Shown here: positions 35,184-44,729 of the stretch, in pieces
Position numbering within the stretch: position 1 is the stretch's first letter
Layout: the number at the start of each line of letters is the position of its first letter
DNA from: Phycisphaerae bacterium
Lineage (GTDB): Bacteria > Planctomycetota > Phycisphaerae > Phycisphaerales > UBA1924
Length of the DNA stretch: 64,000 nt
Assembly: GCA_022180725.1 (NCBI GenBank)
Contig: BQMO01000011.1
Location: 45,801 to 109,800 of the forward strand
Reading direction: 5' to 3'
Notes under the pieces: generated by a model
What the model was told of the DNA's origin: nothing
Databases searched by the model: none
The model's input: the letters and a program-made list of their open reading frames with translations, nothing else
Position numbers and translations under genes: made by a program

Positions 35184-36431
35184 CTAGGCGAGGAGCGTTT
35201 TATCGAGGGCGAGCGACTTGACCTTGTCGTAAGCCAGACTGCCGGCGGCGGAGCCGCACCCCTTGCCGAGTTCGGTGGCGGCGGTCGCGATGCCGTTGCC
35301 GTCGAGGGCGCCCAGGGGGATGTCCACGAGCACAAGAACGTTTTCGAGGATCTTGGCCTCGACGCCGCGGATCTTCTTGAGGGCCTCGACGCGTGGTCGG
35401 GCCTTGTCGACGGCGGCCTTGTTGGACTTCCAGCGGTCGTGGATCTTGTTGACGGTACCAACTTGCTCCATGACCTCCTGGCGGGACTTGAGCATCACGC
35501 CGTCGAGGGCGGACTGGATTCTGCTCATGTCTTCCTTGGCCTTGGCGCCGGGGTGCTTGCTCAGGCGGTCCTTGGCCTGCTTCATGAAATCGTCCTTCAT
35601 TTCCTCCTGCTTGTCGAGAATCTTGTTGAGGGTGACGGAGGCGTCGTGGGCCTTGATCTCGATGCCGTCGAGTTTCTTCTCAACGATGTCGAACTGGTCG
35701 CCGACCTGCTTGATGCTGGGTTGGGACTCGCCGAGGAACTGCTTGATGACGACGGCGGTGAGTTCATTGGCCTTGAGGCCGGCCTTGGACTTGGCCATGG
35801 CCTCGACGACCTTGAGTTGCTTGTCGAGGATGGCGCGGGCCTTTTCGATCTCCATGGCGGCCTTGGTGATCTCGCTGGCGAGGGTGACGCAGGACTTGAA
35901 CAGGCCGATGATGGCGAAGGCGCCGCTGGCGCCGCCGGTGAAGCCCGAGGCGGCGAGCATGCCGATGCTGACGGCCAGCCCCGCGATGGTGCCGGTGATG
36001 GTGGCGGCGATCTTGATGCCGTACTTCAGGTATTCTTTTTTCTTGGTCTGGTATTTTTTCCAGACGGCCTCGACCGCGGATCGGCTCGCCGCGATCGCGA
36101 CTTTCTTGTCTTCCTCGATCGACTTGTTTACGCCGTCAAGCTGTTTGTCGAGTTCGGCCTGGGACGCGCCCTTGTCAACCATGACCTGTCCGAGCTTCTC
36201 GAACGCGCTCAACTTGCTCTGGATGCTGCTGCATGTCTGGTCGTAGATCTTGGTGACCGCCTCGTTCATCTCCTTCAGAAGGATCGAATCCTTCTGGACA
36301 AGTTTGAGCACCTTGTCGTCGAGTTCGATCTCGACCTTGAACGCGAGTTTGGGCGGCTTGACGATCTTGTTGCCGCTCACCGCCACGTCGGCGTCCATGT
36401 TCGGCCGGTTGTAGATGACGTGCTTGCCCAT
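35184..36431 (-). CDS. Helical-bundle protein with central hydrophobic hairpin, unknown function
   Basis: A 415-residue protein with no signal peptide. Residues 37-135 and about 187-345 are long Lys/Glu/Ala helices with coiled-coil character. Between them residues 139-186 are strongly hydrophobic (GIKIAATITGTIAGLAVSIG, a Gly-rich turn, then AFAIIGLFKSCVTLAS), forming a hairpin. This helix-hairpin-helix-bundle plan is the one used by alpha-helical pore-forming proteins of the ClyA/Hbl type, but no family motif is seen, so that is an analogy. It begins MGKHVIYNRPNMDADVAVSG and ends in a less helical region. It lies inside the infB-DUF503-rbfA run, 115 bases after infB. A 7-bp stem ends just before its GGAG ribosome site. 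Confidence 0.7.
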   Translation of the reverse strand: MGKHVIYNRPNMDADVAVSGNKIVKPPKLAFKVEIELDDKVLKLVQKDSILLKEMNEAVTKIYDQTCSSIQSKLSAFEKLGQVMVDKGASQAELDKQLDGVNKSIEEDKKVAIAASRSAVEAVWKKYQTKKKEYLKYGIKIAATITGTIAGLAVSIGMLAASGFTGGASGAFAIIGLFKSCVTLASEITKAAMEIEKARAILDKQLKVVEAMAKSKAGLKANELTAVVIKQFLGESQPSIKQVGDQFDIVEKKLDGIEIKAHDASVTLNKILDKQEEMKDDFMKQAKDRLSKHPGAKAKEDMSRIQSALDGVMLKSRQEVMEQVGTVNKIHDRWKSNKAAVDKARPRVEALKKIRGVEAKILENVLVLVDIPLGALDGNGIATAATELGKGCGSAAGSLAYDKVKSLALDKTLLA

Positions 36432-36546
36432 GAGGATTCTCCGCGCGAACCCCGTGGCGGAGTCGCGCGTGCATCATACAGGCAAACCCCGGAGCGTGCC
36501 GTGCCGGCGCGGGGGGTGGCGAGGGAACGCGATGTCGGGCAAGGGG

Positions 36547-39408
36547 TTAGAGCGTGCGCCGGACCTCGACCTTGCGGTAGCACTCGAGGACGTCGCCTTC
36601 CTTGATGTCGTCGTAGCCGTCGATCTTCATGCCGCACTCGGTGCCCGCGCGAACTTCCTTGACGTCGTCCTTGACGCGGCGGAGTTGGGCGAGTTTGCGG
36701 TCGTGCTCGATGACGATGCCGTTGCGGGTGACGCGGATGAGCGCGTCGCGTTGCACCGTTCCGTCGGTGACATAGCACCCGGCGACGCTGCCGACCTTGG
36801 TGATCTTGAAGACCGCGCGGACCTCCGCGTGCCCGAGCACTTCCTCGCGGATCTCGGGGGCGAGCAGGCCCTCGGCGGCCTTGCGGAGGTCTTCGGTAAT
36901 GTCGTAGATCACCTGATATGTGCGGATCTCAACGCCCTTGCGCTCGGCAAGTTGACGCGCGACGCCGGAGGGGATGACGTTGAAGCCGATGATGACGGCC
37001 TTGGAAGCGTCGGCGAGAAGGACGTCGCTCTCGGTAATGCCGCCGACGGCGGCGTGGAGCACCTTGGTTCGGACGGCGTCGGATTTGATCTTCTCGCACT
37101 CGGACTTGAGGACGTCGACGGTGCCCTGCTGGTCGGTCTTGAGGATGACGCGGATGTCCTTGGTTTCGGTCTCGGTTGTGCCGATCTGGGAGAGCATCGA
37201 GTCGAGCGTGAGTTTCGGCTGGGCCAGTTGCGTCTCGCGTTCGCGCATGCGGCGCTGATCGGCGGCCTCTTCGGCCTCCTGGAGCGAACGCGTCGCGAAG
37301 AACTTGTCGCCCGCGTCGCAGACGAGATCGACGCCGGAGATCTGCACGGGCATGGGCGGGATGGCCTCGCGGACGCGCACGCCCTGGTCGTTGGTGATGT
37401 CGCGGACCTTGCCGAACGCCCGGCCCATCACGATGAAGTCGCCGACCTTGAGCCGGCCCTGCTGGATGAGAAGGTTGGCGACGGCGCCGCGGCCTTCTTC
37501 CATCTTGGCTTCGATGACGGTGCCCTGGGCCGGGCCGTCGAAGTCGGCCTTGAGATCGAGGAGTTGGGACTGGTAGTCGAGGATTTCGAGGAGTTGCTTG
37601 ATGCCCGCGCCCGTGACGGCGGAGACGCGGACGACTTCGGTCTCGCCGCCCCATTCGACGGGGTTGAGCCCGGCCTTGGCGAGTTCGCCGAGGGTTTTCT
37701 GGATCTGCGCTTCGGTCGCATCGGGGCGGTCGATCTTGTTGAGCGCGACGACGATGGGTACCTTGGCGGCCTTGGCGTGGTTGATGGATTCAACGGTCTG
37801 CGGCATCACGCCCTCGGGGGCCGAGACGACGAGCACGACCACGTCGGTCATCTTGGCGCCGCGGGCGCGCATGCTGGTGAAGGCCTCGTGGCCCGGCGTA
37901 TCGAGGAAGACCACCTGACGCTTGGCGCCTTCGACCTCGACCTCGGCGACGAAAGCGGAGGTCTTCTGCGTGATGCCGCCGGCCTCGCCCGCGGCGACAT
38001 TGGCGTTGCGGATCTTGTCGAGGAGGCTGGTCTTGCCGTGGTCGACGTGCCCGAGGATGGTGACGACGGCGCCGCGCGGACGGACGTCGCGCATCTCGCG
38101 TTTCGCGAACTGATCCGAGACGGTCTCCTCGGCGGAGCGCGCCTCGGTGACTTCCAACTCGATGTCGAAGTCCATCATGATTTCGATGGCCTTGTCGACC
38201 TCGATGAAGTCGTTGATCTTCTTCATGACGCCCTGGAGGAAGAGCTTCTTGACGATCTCGGCGCCCTTGACGCCGGTGGTTTCCGAGAGGTCCTTGATCG
38301 TGAAGGGGGAGGCGATCTTGACCTTGCCTTCGACGGGGCCGCCGGTGTCCACCTGAGCACCGGCCTTCTTCAGGCCCTGCTGACGTTTCTTGAGGAAGCC
38401 GCCGGCGCGGGCAAGGCGGCCTTCGAGTTCGAGCATGTCCTGCTCGGTGACGCCCGCGCCATGGGCGACTTTCCAGGATTCATCCGCGAGCCCGCGCCGT
38501 CGCTCCGAAACGCCCCCCGTTCGTTTGGCGGCGCCGCTGTCCTTGCCGCTGCCTCGCCGCGGGCTGCGTCCGCGATCATCGTCGGTGGCGGCGCCGCCGC
38601 CTTGACGCGGGCCGAGCGTCCTGGAAGCGCCGGGGCCGCCAACCGGACCCGGACGCCGTGGCTTGGGGGCTTCCAGTTGTTCGGCCTGCTCGATGCGGAC
38701 GACCTTGGGGCCGCTCAACTTGACCGCGGTCGGGGTCTGGAGCCGAGGCCCGACGGGCGTAACCACCGTGGGGCGTCGCGGCACATTCATCATCGGTGGG
38801 GGCGGGGTGCGCGGCATTGCGGGTGTGGCAGGCGCGTCGGTCGGGGGCGGCGTCCGGGGGATCGCCGTGGACTTGGCATCCGTCGTCGGGGGGAGTGGGG
38901 CTGGTGCGGTCGATTTCGCGGCGGCTGACACCCCGGCGGTCTCCACGGGGATTGGAGCCGCGTCTGATGGTTTGGCCGGCGCAGGCGTGGGCGCAACGAT
39001 GACGCGGTCATTCGCGGGGACTGTGGGATGGTCGGCGCTCTTGGCGGGGGCGGTGGGGGCGATGGCCACCGTGGGCGTCGGCGTGGGCGATACCACGGGT
39101 TCTTGCGTGCCCGCGTCGGAAGGGGCGTCGGGAGTTTTTTTCGGCGAGGCTTTTTTTCTGGCGGTGGGTTGCTTCTTGACGACTTCGACATCAACCTTGG
39201 CGCCGGTCTCGACGGCGGTCGCGTGCGTGCCGGCGTCCTTGAACCACTCGCGGATGGAGACGGCCAACCCGAGGGGGATCGGCGACATGTGCGTCATCTT
39301 CGAGGCGTCGGGGATCTCTTCGGTCACCAACTTCGCGATGATGACCTTGGAATCGACCCCGATTTCCTTCGCTACCTGGTGGATCTTGATCTTCGTCGCC
39401 GTCGCCAA
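36547..39408 (-). CDS. infB: Translation initiation factor IF-2
   Basis: IF-2 brings initiator tRNA to the 30S subunit using GTP. The 953-residue protein has an N-terminal IF2 module ([20 protein letters not shown]), a long Pro/Ala/Thr-rich disordered region with PPP runs (about 75-300), a second small N-terminal domain, and the G domain from about residue 445: G1 [10 protein letters not shown]3 DTPGHEAF, G4 NKID, followed by EF-Tu-like, IF-2 and C-terminal fMet-tRNA-binding domains. The start is TTG 39408, with AAAGGGA 7 bases upstream, because no ATG precedes the first conserved block; longer frames extend into nusA. It follows nusA by 92 bases. Confidence 0.94.
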   Translation of the reverse strand: MATATKIKIHQVAKEIGVDSKVIIAKLVTEEIPDASKMTHMSPIPLGLAVSIREWFKDAGTHATAVETGAKVDVEVVKKQPTARKKASPKKTPDAPSDAGTQEPVVSPTPTPTVAIAPTAPAKSADHPTVPANDRVIVAPTPAPAKPSDAAPIPVETAGVSAAAKSTAPAPLPPTTDAKSTAIPRTPPPTDAPATPAMPRTPPPPMMNVPRRPTVVTPVGPRLQTPTAVKLSGPKVVRIEQAEQLEAPKPRRPGPVGGPGASRTLGPRQGGGAATDDDRGRSPRRGSGKDSGAAKRTGGVSERRRGLADESWKVAHGAGVTEQDMLELEGRLARAGGFLKKRQQGLKKAGAQVDTGGPVEGKVKIASPFTIKDLSETTGVKGAEIVKKLFLQGVMKKINDFIEVDKAIEIMMDFDIELEVTEARSAEETVSDQFAKREMRDVRPRGAVVTILGHVDHGKTSLLDKIRNANVAAGEAGGITQKTSAFVAEVEVEGAKRQVVFLDTPGHEAFTSMRARGAKMTDVVVLVVSAPEGVMPQTVESINHAKAAKVPIVVALNKIDRPDATEAQIQKTLGELAKAGLNPVEWGGETEVVRVSAVTGAGIKQLLEILDYQSQLLDLKADFDGPAQGTVIEAKMEEGRGAVANLLIQQGRLKVGDFIVMGRAFGKVRDITNDQGVRVREAIPPMPVQISGVDLVCDAGDKFFATRSLQEAEEAADQRRMRERETQLAQPKLTLDSMLSQIGTTETETKDIRVILKTDQQGTVDVLKSECEKIKSDAVRTKVLHAAVGGITESDVLLADASKAVIIGFNVIPSGVARQLAERKGVEIRTYQVIYDITEDLRKAAEGLLAPEIREEVLGHAEVRAVFKITKVGSVAGCYVTDGTVQRDALIRVTRNGIVIEHDRKLAQLRRVKDDVKEVRAGTECGMKIDGYDDIKEGDVLECYRKVEVRRTL

Positions 39409-39500
39409 TGGTTGTTCCCTTTGTCTCGAACCCGATGAAGTCGCTCCAACCGGCCCTCTCGGTGAGGCCCGGCGCCCGCGTGTCCACGCGGGCGTGTTCG

Positions 39501-40859
39501 TCACGTTCCTCCGCCGAGAATGTCCGCGGCCCGCGCGTCGCCGTCGTGGGCGGGTGCGGGCGAAGGCGAGCCCCCGCCCAGGATGGCCGCGGCGGCGTTC
39601 TCGCCCGCCTCGACGACCTGGCCTTCGAGGGCGCGTCGCGCGGCGTCTTGTTCCTCGCGCATCCGGCGTTCTTTTTCTTCCTTGTCCTTCTGCTGCTGGA
39701 TCGCGACCTCCTTCGACTTGGCGGCGCAGATTTCGACGATTTCCGCGGCCTTGGCGTCGTCGATCTCGAGCGCGTCCTTGAGCACCTCGGTGCCCACTTC
39801 CTCGATGTCGAAGACGCTGACCATGCCGAGGGCGGCGAGTTTGTCGGCCATCTGCTCGGTGATGCCCTCGACGGTCAGCAGCGTCTGGCTCATGGTCTCC
39901 AGACCCTTGGTGAACTCCTCGGGGGTGAGGATGTCGACGTCCCAGCCGGTGAGACGCGCGGCGAGGCGTACGTTCTGGCCCCGCTTGCCGATGGCGAGCG
40001 ACAACTGGTCGTCGCGAACCACGACCGTGGCACGCCCGAGTTCGAAGCACAGGGAGATTTCCTGGACCTCGGCGGGCTTGAGGGCGTTCTGGATCAGGAT
40101 CTGGCTCGATTCATTCCACCGCACGATGTCGATCTTTTCGCCGTTGAGTTCGTCGACGATGTTCTTGATGCGGCTGCCGCGCACGCCGACGCAGGCGCCG
40201 ACGGCGTCGACCTTGGAATCGATGCTGGCGACGGCGATCTTGGTGCGGTAGCCGGCCTCGCGGGCCATGGCCTTGATCTCGATGATCTTCTCGGCGACCT
40301 CGGGGACCTCGACCTCGAAGAGTTTCTTGATGAAGTCCGGGTGCCCGCGGCTGAGCACGATCTTGACCTGGCTCCCCGCGTCGCGGACGTCGAGGATGAG
40401 GCAGCGGACGCGGTCGCCGGCCGCGAACTGCTCGCCGGGGATCTGCTCGCTGCGGGGCATGAACCCTTCGGCGCGGTCGATCTGCACGACCAGCGCCCCG
40501 CCCTCGTACCGCTGCGCGACGCCGGTGACGATCTCGCCCATGCGCTTGCTGAAATCCTCGAAGATGCTGGATCGCTCGTCGTCGCGGAACTTCTGGATCA
40601 TGACCTGCTTGAAGGTCTGCGCGGCGATGCGTCCGAAGGTGTCGGGGGGCATTTCGAGCACGACGCCGTGGCGGAAGAGTTGGAACTGCCCCGAGAGCGG
40701 GTCGAGTTTGCAGGCGAACTCCTCGGTGTCCAGCGTGTTGAAGTATTTCCGGGCGGCCGACACCATCGCCTGCTCCAGGTCGCGGATGAGGAGCGAGCGA
40801 TCGATGTTGCGGTCGCGGGCGATGCCGTCGAGGATGCGGAGCATTTCACTGGCGTTCAT
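39501..40859 (-). CDS. nusA: Transcription termination/antitermination factor NusA
   Basis: A 452-residue NusA: N-terminal RNA polymerase-binding domain (MNASEMLRILDGIARDRNID, RDLEQAMVSAARKYF), S1 domain around 135-200 (IVTGVAQRYEGGALVVQIDR), two KH domains (VGACVGVRGSRIKNIVDELNGEKIDI, shown here only as conserved VGVRGSRIKNI and GEKIDIV) and a C-terminal helix-hairpin-helix region (ITEQMADKLAALGMVSVFDI). It controls pausing, termination and antitermination. ATG 40859 has GGAAG upstream. The rimP gene usually found before nusA is absent; a 416-base non-coding leader precedes it. It heads the infB-rbfA block. Confidence 0.95.
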   Translation of the reverse strand: MNASEMLRILDGIARDRNIDRSLLIRDLEQAMVSAARKYFNTLDTEEFACKLDPLSGQFQLFRHGVVLEMPPDTFGRIAAQTFKQVMIQKFRDDERSSIFEDFSKRMGEIVTGVAQRYEGGALVVQIDRAEGFMPRSEQIPGEQFAAGDRVRCLILDVRDAGSQVKIVLSRGHPDFIKKLFEVEVPEVAEKIIEIKAMAREAGYRTKIAVASIDSKVDAVGACVGVRGSRIKNIVDELNGEKIDIVRWNESSQILIQNALKPAEVQEISLCFELGRATVVVRDDQLSLAIGKRGQNVRLAARLTGWDVDILTPEEFTKGLETMSQTLLTVEGITEQMADKLAALGMVSVFDIEEVGTEVLKDALEIDDAKAAEIVEICAAKSKEVAIQQQKDKEEKERRMREEQDAARRALEGQVVEAGENAAAAILGGGSPSPAPAHDGDARAADILGGGT

Positions 40860-40894
40860 GGCTGATCTTCCAAGGTCGTGATGTCGAGATGTCC

Positions 40895-40936
40895 AAAAAC
40901 ACACCGGCCACGCGCGACACAAGACGCCCGTGGCCG
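40895..40936 (-). terminator. Attenuator-like terminator in the nusA leader
   Basis: On the minus strand CGGCCACG (40936-40929) pairs perfectly with CGTGGCCG (40912-40905) around a 16-base loop, followed by GTGTG and five T ending at 40895. It lies 36 bases before the nusA start codon and after the candidate promoter, so readthrough would be needed to express nusA. NusA autoregulation by leader terminators is known in Escherichia coli; here it is inference. Confidence 0.6.
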
Positions 40937-41170
40937 ACACCCCTGGGGGATGGACCCCACGCCCGAAGGCGGGAGCCCGCGAATGTCCTGAAAACGTCAG
41001 GTCATCAACGGGCCTCCCTGGGCGGAAGCGGAACCACGCGGTCGCGGAAACGCGACGGGCGATGGGATCCGATTACCGGGCATGGGTGTCAGCCACATAC
41101 GTCATGATGTCGCTCCCACCCCGGGGCGATGGAACCACTCCATCGGACCGGGTATGAAACGTAAGGCCAC

Positions 41171-41200
41171 AGTGTAGGAACGATGCGCGACCCCGATCAA
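41171..41200 (-). promoter_or_regulatory. Candidate promoter of the nusA operon
   Basis: On the minus strand TTGATC and TACACT, each 4 of 6 to consensus, are 18 bases apart and about 310 bases upstream of nusA. A start of transcription would fall near 41164. Confidence 0.4.
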
Positions 41201-41275
41201 GACCCACCCAAACCCATTCGAGGGCATCCTGAAAGGTCGGCGGGAAAGCGGGAGGGGCGGCGGTGCGAAACCGAA

Positions 41276-42289
41276 TCAGATAGTCTCACTGGCCGCGATG
41301 GGCCGCACGATTCTCAGGGCCCGTTTCCCCTTGAACTGCCCGATGTGAGCCGCGAACTTCCGTTCGCCTTCGATCTGGAGGACGACCGGGGTTGATGCCG
41401 GGTGCGATGTGGTCACGATGTCGCCGGGCGCAAGATTGACCAGATCACGGAGCGTCATCGTGGTTTCAGCGAGGAGGCCGGTGAGTTCCAGCCCGGCCTG
41501 GGAGAGGGTCGAGGCGATTCGTGACTGGGACTCATTCCCCGCGGAGGACCTGCTCTGGTTGAACCAGGATTGGCTGGACAACTGAACCATCAGGGGCTCG
41601 ATGACCTTGTAGGGAATGCAGAGGTTCATGGTGCCGGCGCGATTCGAGGCTTTCAGTTCGAACCCGATGACGACGACGACCTCGTTCGGCGGCACGATCT
41701 GGACGAGTTGCGGGTTGCTCTCGGTGCCAGCAACCTTGAACTCGAAGGCTTTGATGCCCGCCCATGCTTCGGCCAGGGCGGCCAAGGCCCGCCGAGTGAC
41801 ATTCCCGATCAGGCGCGTTTCGATGAGCGTCATGGGACGCTGGGGGATGAACAGGTCCTTGGAGTTGCCGCCGAGCAGACGGTCGATGATGGGGTACGTG
41901 ATGAGCGGGCTGATCTCCAGGCACATCTGGCCCTCGAGGCCCTGTGCTTCGACGAGGTTGAAAGACGTGGGGTTGGGTAGCCCGGAGGTGAACTCCGAAT
42001 AGGTCATTTGCTCGCAGGTGGCGACTTTGACCTCGACAATCGTACGGAGGAATCCTGAAAGCCCGGCGCCGAAGTTGCGGGCGAAGCCCTCATGGAGGGT
42101 CTGGAGCGAGCGCATCTGGTCCTTGCTGACGCGTTCGGGGCGTTTGAAGTCGTAGGAGCGAATCTCGAATCCGGCGTTGTCGTGTCGTGCCCGGCTGTAC
42201 ACCCGCGTTTCGGCCGACTGCACGTGGGGCTGCACCGCGGCGGCGGCGAGGATGGCGTCTACCTGGGATTGGTCAAGCACGTCGGCCAT
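41276..42289 (-). CDS. fliM: Flagellar motor switch protein FliM
   Basis: A 337-residue FliM. It begins MADVLDQSQVDAILAAA, the CheY-binding N-terminal motif, followed by the middle CheC-like domain (YDFKRPERVSKDQMRSLQTL, EGFARNFGAGLSGFLRTIVE) and the C-terminal SpoA domain (MTLRDLVNLAPGDIV, TPVVLQIEGERKFAAHIGQF). FliM sits in the cytoplasmic C-ring and turns the motor in response to CheY-P. No other flagellar gene is adjacent, and its upstream region is shared with the divergent dsbD gene over 147 bases. Expression control is not evident. Confidence 0.94.
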   Translation of the reverse strand: MADVLDQSQVDAILAAAAVQPHVQSAETRVYSRARHDNAGFEIRSYDFKRPERVSKDQMRSLQTLHEGFARNFGAGLSGFLRTIVEVKVATCEQMTYSEFTSGLPNPTSFNLVEAQGLEGQMCLEISPLITYPIIDRLLGGNSKDLFIPQRPMTLIETRLIGNVTRRALAALAEAWAGIKAFEFKVAGTESNPQLVQIVPPNEVVVVIGFELKASNRAGTMNLCIPYKVIEPLMVQLSSQSWFNQSRSSAGNESQSRIASTLSQAGLELTGLLAETTMTLRDLVNLAPGDIVTTSHPASTPVVLQIEGERKFAAHIGQFKGKRALRIVRPIAASETI

Positions 42290-42436
42290 GGCACACCCTT
42301 CGGGAGAGCAATGTCTCCGACTGTTCCTATCGGGCGGATTGTGTCCGGTGCTTGATTGGTACGAATAATCCCGGAGCGATCAGGGCGAACGCGGGCCGTG
42401 GTGGGGCGTATGTCTACGCGGGAGTACCCTAGTCCG

Positions 42437-44353
42437 ATGCGAACCCCTTCGAGCCACCCCGTGCCGGCGGCACTCGTCGCCCTCTTGGCAGTTGCCTACT
42501 TGATTCTCATGTCGCCGACGGCCCGCGGGCAAGGGCAGCCTCCGGTCGAGGTGTCGGCGCAGGCGGATCGGACGGGCGTGCGTCCAGGGGACCAGTTTGT
42601 GATCGCGGTGATCTTTGATCACGCCGAGGGGTGGCATATCCACACGAACAGCCCGGTGGTGCCGCCGACGTGGCGGGGGTTTATCGCCATCCCAACGGAG
42701 ATCGAGGTGGCGGAGTCGTCACAGTACACGGTGGGGCCGATCCAATGGCCGCCGGTGCACGAGATGCCGCTGGACCTTGGTGGAACAGGCAAGCCGGTGA
42801 AGTACGGGGTGTTCGAGGGGCAGGCGGTGGCGTATGTGCCCGTCACGGTGAAGCCCGGGGCGAGCGGGCCGGTGACGGTGTCGCTCGAGGTGCGGTATCA
42901 GGCGTGCAATGACCGAACGTGCGTATTCCCCGAGACCGCGACACTGACCATTGAGCAGCCGATGCTGAAACCGGGGGAGACGACCACGCCCACGGCAGCG
43001 CCGGAACTGTTCGCGGCGTTTGACATCGCGTCGTTGGCAGCGGCGGCGCCGAAAGTCGCGACGGACAACGGGCGGGTGATTCACTTCAAGGAGTTTGGGC
43101 TGGACTGGAAGATATCGACGCAGGGGCTTGGGCTGGCGGTGCTGGTGGTTCTCTCGCTGCTGGGCGGATTCGTGCTGAACTTCACCCCCTGCGTGCTCCC
43201 GGTGATTCCGCTGAAGATCATGGGCCTGGCGCAGCACGCCGGGAATCCGCGGCGTGCCCTGTTCATGGGGGCGGTCATGTCGGTCGGGGTGGTGGCGTTC
43301 TGGCTGGCGATCGGCGTGCTGATGGTGACGTTGACGCAGTTCAAGGCGATCAGCCAGTTGTTCCAGATCCCCGCGTTCACGATCGGGGTGGGGGTGTTCA
43401 TCCTGGTGATGGCCGTGGGGATGTTCGGCCTGTTCTCGGTGCGGCTGCCGCAGTTCGTGTATTTCCTCGATCCAAAGTCGGACACGGTGTCGGGCGGGTT
43501 TCTCTTCGGAGTGATGACGGCGGTCTTGGCGACGCCGTGCACGGCGCCATTTATGGGGACGGCGTCGGCATGGGCGGTGAAGCAGCCACCATCGCTGACG
43601 CTGGCGGTGTTCGCGTCGATCGGGGTTGGAATGGCGTTGCCGTACGTGGTGCTGGCGGCGTACCCGAAACTCCTTTCGCGGGTGCCGCGGAGCGGGCCGG
43701 GGAGCGACGCGGTGAAGCAGGTGCTCGGGCTGGTGATGGTGGCGGTGGCGGTGTTCTTTTTGGGGACGGGGCTGGACCCGTTGGCGCGGCTGCCGGTGGA
43801 CGAGCCGATCCGGTGGTTCTGGTGGGTGGTGTTCGCGTTCACGGTGCTCGCCGCCGCATGGATGATCGTGAGCGTCGTGCGATTCTCGCGGAGCACGCCG
43901 CTGCGGGGCGTGGTGACGGTTTTCGCGGCGTGCCTTGTCGCGGGCGGGTTGCTGGTGACGATCCGGTTCACGGAACGGAGTCCGATTCACTGGAAGGGGT
44001 ACACCCCCGAGCGGTTCGACGCGGCACTGGCCGAAGGGAAGGTGGTGGTGATCGACTTCACCGCGGAATGGTGCCTGAACTGCAAGACGCTGGAGAACAC
44101 GGTGCTTCACCAGCCCGAGATCGTGGCGCTGCTGAATGGCCCGGGGGTGGCGGCGTTGAAGGTGGACCTGACGGGGAAGAACCCGGCTGGGCAGGCCAAG
44201 CTCCGAGAACTGAACTGGGTCGGGATACCACTCCTGGCGGTGTTCGGGCCGGGGCGGAGTGCTCCGGTGACGTACGACTGGTACACGCCGGACATGGTCC
44301 TGGCGGCGGTGGAGGGCGCCCGTCCGAAGACGGCGTCGGCGGAGGGGCCATAA
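42437..44353 (+). CDS. dsbD: Thiol:disulfide interchange protein DsbD
   Basis: A 638-residue inner-membrane reductant conductor. An N-terminal signal segment (ALVALLAVAYLILMSPTARG) leads to the periplasmic alpha domain with Cys157 and Cys162 (QACNDRTC). The membrane domain holds eight or so helices, with the electron-passing Cys252 in FTPCVLP and Cys368 in TPCTAPF. The C-terminal thioredoxin-like domain has Cys546 and Cys549 in WCLNCK. It moves electrons from cytoplasmic thioredoxin to exported proteins. The alternative ATG 42410 would extend the N-terminus by nine residues. It diverges from fliM and precedes tRNA-Gly by 96 bases. It could serve the disulfide-rich exported proteins encoded elsewhere here. 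Confidence 0.94.
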   Translation: MRTPSSHPVPAALVALLAVAYLILMSPTARGQGQPPVEVSAQADRTGVRPGDQFVIAVIFDHAEGWHIHTNSPVVPPTWRGFIAIPTEIEVAESSQYTVGPIQWPPVHEMPLDLGGTGKPVKYGVFEGQAVAYVPVTVKPGASGPVTVSLEVRYQACNDRTCVFPETATLTIEQPMLKPGETTTPTAAPELFAAFDIASLAAAAPKVATDNGRVIHFKEFGLDWKISTQGLGLAVLVVLSLLGGFVLNFTPCVLPVIPLKIMGLAQHAGNPRRALFMGAVMSVGVVAFWLAIGVLMVTLTQFKAISQLFQIPAFTIGVGVFILVMAVGMFGLFSVRLPQFVYFLDPKSDTVSGGFLFGVMTAVLATPCTAPFMGTASAWAVKQPPSLTLAVFASIGVGMALPYVVLAAYPKLLSRVPRSGPGSDAVKQVLGLVMVAVAVFFLGTGLDPLARLPVDEPIRWFWWVVFAFTVLAAAWMIVSVVRFSRSTPLRGVVTVFAACLVAGGLLVTIRFTERSPIHWKGYTPERFDAALAEGKVVVIDFTAEWCLNCKTLENTVLHQPEIVALLNGPGVAALKVDLTGKNPAGQAKLRELNWVGIPLLAVFGPGRSAPVTYDWYTPDMVLAAVEGARPKTASAEGP

Positions 44354-44449
44354 CCATGCGGGTTCGGCACGGGTTGACCATCGCGGGAACCCGCGTAGAC
44401 TTCCGCCCGCTGTGAGAGGCTGAGCAAGCCGATGATGGCGGGACAGTTC

Positions 44450-44521
44450 GCGGGCGTAGCTCAGTGGTAGAGCGTCACGTTGCCAACGTGAAAGTCGAGG
44501 GTTCAAGTCCCTTCGCCCGCT
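44450..44521 (+). tRNA. tRNA-Gly (anticodon GCC)
   Basis: Acceptor stem GCGGGCG/CGCCCGC, D-arm GCTC/GAGC, anticodon loop TTGCCAA giving GCC, and a T-arm with GGTTCAAGTCC. Base 44521 is the discriminator T; no CCA is encoded. It reads glycine codons GGC and GGT. Confidence 0.95.
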
Positions 44522-44612
44522 TTGGACGCCTATGGTGGCGGGTTCTATGACGATGCACGGCCACAACCCCAGCGTGTCGCGATGCTCCGGCGTCGCGGTG
44601 GTCGCGTCCAAA
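44521..44612 (+). ncRNA. Putative structured RNA between tRNA-Gly and lysW
   Basis: TTTGGACGC (44521-44529) pairs perfectly with GCGTCCAAA (44604-44612), closing about 90 bases. Inside, CGCGATGC (44578-44585) and GCGTCGCG (44590-44597) form an 8-bp hairpin with a TCCG tetraloop. No gene is seen. The identity is unknown; it could be part of a lysW leader, a small RNA, or chance folding of GC-rich DNA. Confidence 0.35.
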
Positions 44613-44665
44613 CAGTCGAAAGCGAAATCCAAAGGTCCACCGACCCGGTGATGCCGATCGCGTAG

Positions 44666-44729
44666 CCCGAGCGTGTGCTCGGGAAGTCTGATCAGGCTCG
44701 CCGGCGTTCGGCGGGCCTGCTGTGTTTTT
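44666..44729 (+). promoter_or_regulatory. Twin hairpins with T run in the lysW leader (possible attenuator)
   Basis: A perfect 7-bp stem CCCGAGC/GCTCGGG (44666-44683, GTGT loop) is followed by a 10-bp stem with one wobble (44694-44703 with 44709-44718) and then GCTGTG and five T (44725-44729). The T run ends 31 bases before the lysW ATG, a layout very close to the terminator-like element before nusA, with the same TGTGTTTTTGG. Confidence 0.45.

Larger units (their letters stand above)
40860..41275 (-). promoter_or_regulatory. Non-coding structured leader of nusA
   Basis: No gene is seen in these 416 bases between nusA and fliM. Read on the minus strand, a possible sigma-70 promoter (-35 TTGATC at 41200-41195, -10 TACACT at 41176-41171, 18-base spacer) would start a leader of about 300 bases. 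It contains perfect stems at 41118-41153 (7 bp plus a 6-bp outer helix with one bulge), 41041-41056 (6 bp, tetraloop) and 40987-41001 (5 bp), ending in the terminator-like stem at 40905-40936. It is not recognised as SRP RNA, RNase P RNA, tmRNA or a known riboswitch. Confidence 0.5.

Noticed and set aside
39409..40050. Long upstream extension of infB
   Set aside because: It is open only by chance inside nusA; the first conserved IF-2 block begins at TTG 39408 with a good ribosome site.
40860..41275. SRP RNA, RNase P RNA or tmRNA in the nusA upstream gap
   Set aside because: None of the conserved core sequences of these RNAs is present on either strand.
44530..44569. H-type pseudoknot in the tRNA-Gly to lysW spacer
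   Set aside because: The paired segments leave no bases for a loop to cross the second helix, so the fold is not feasible; at best they are alternative pairings.
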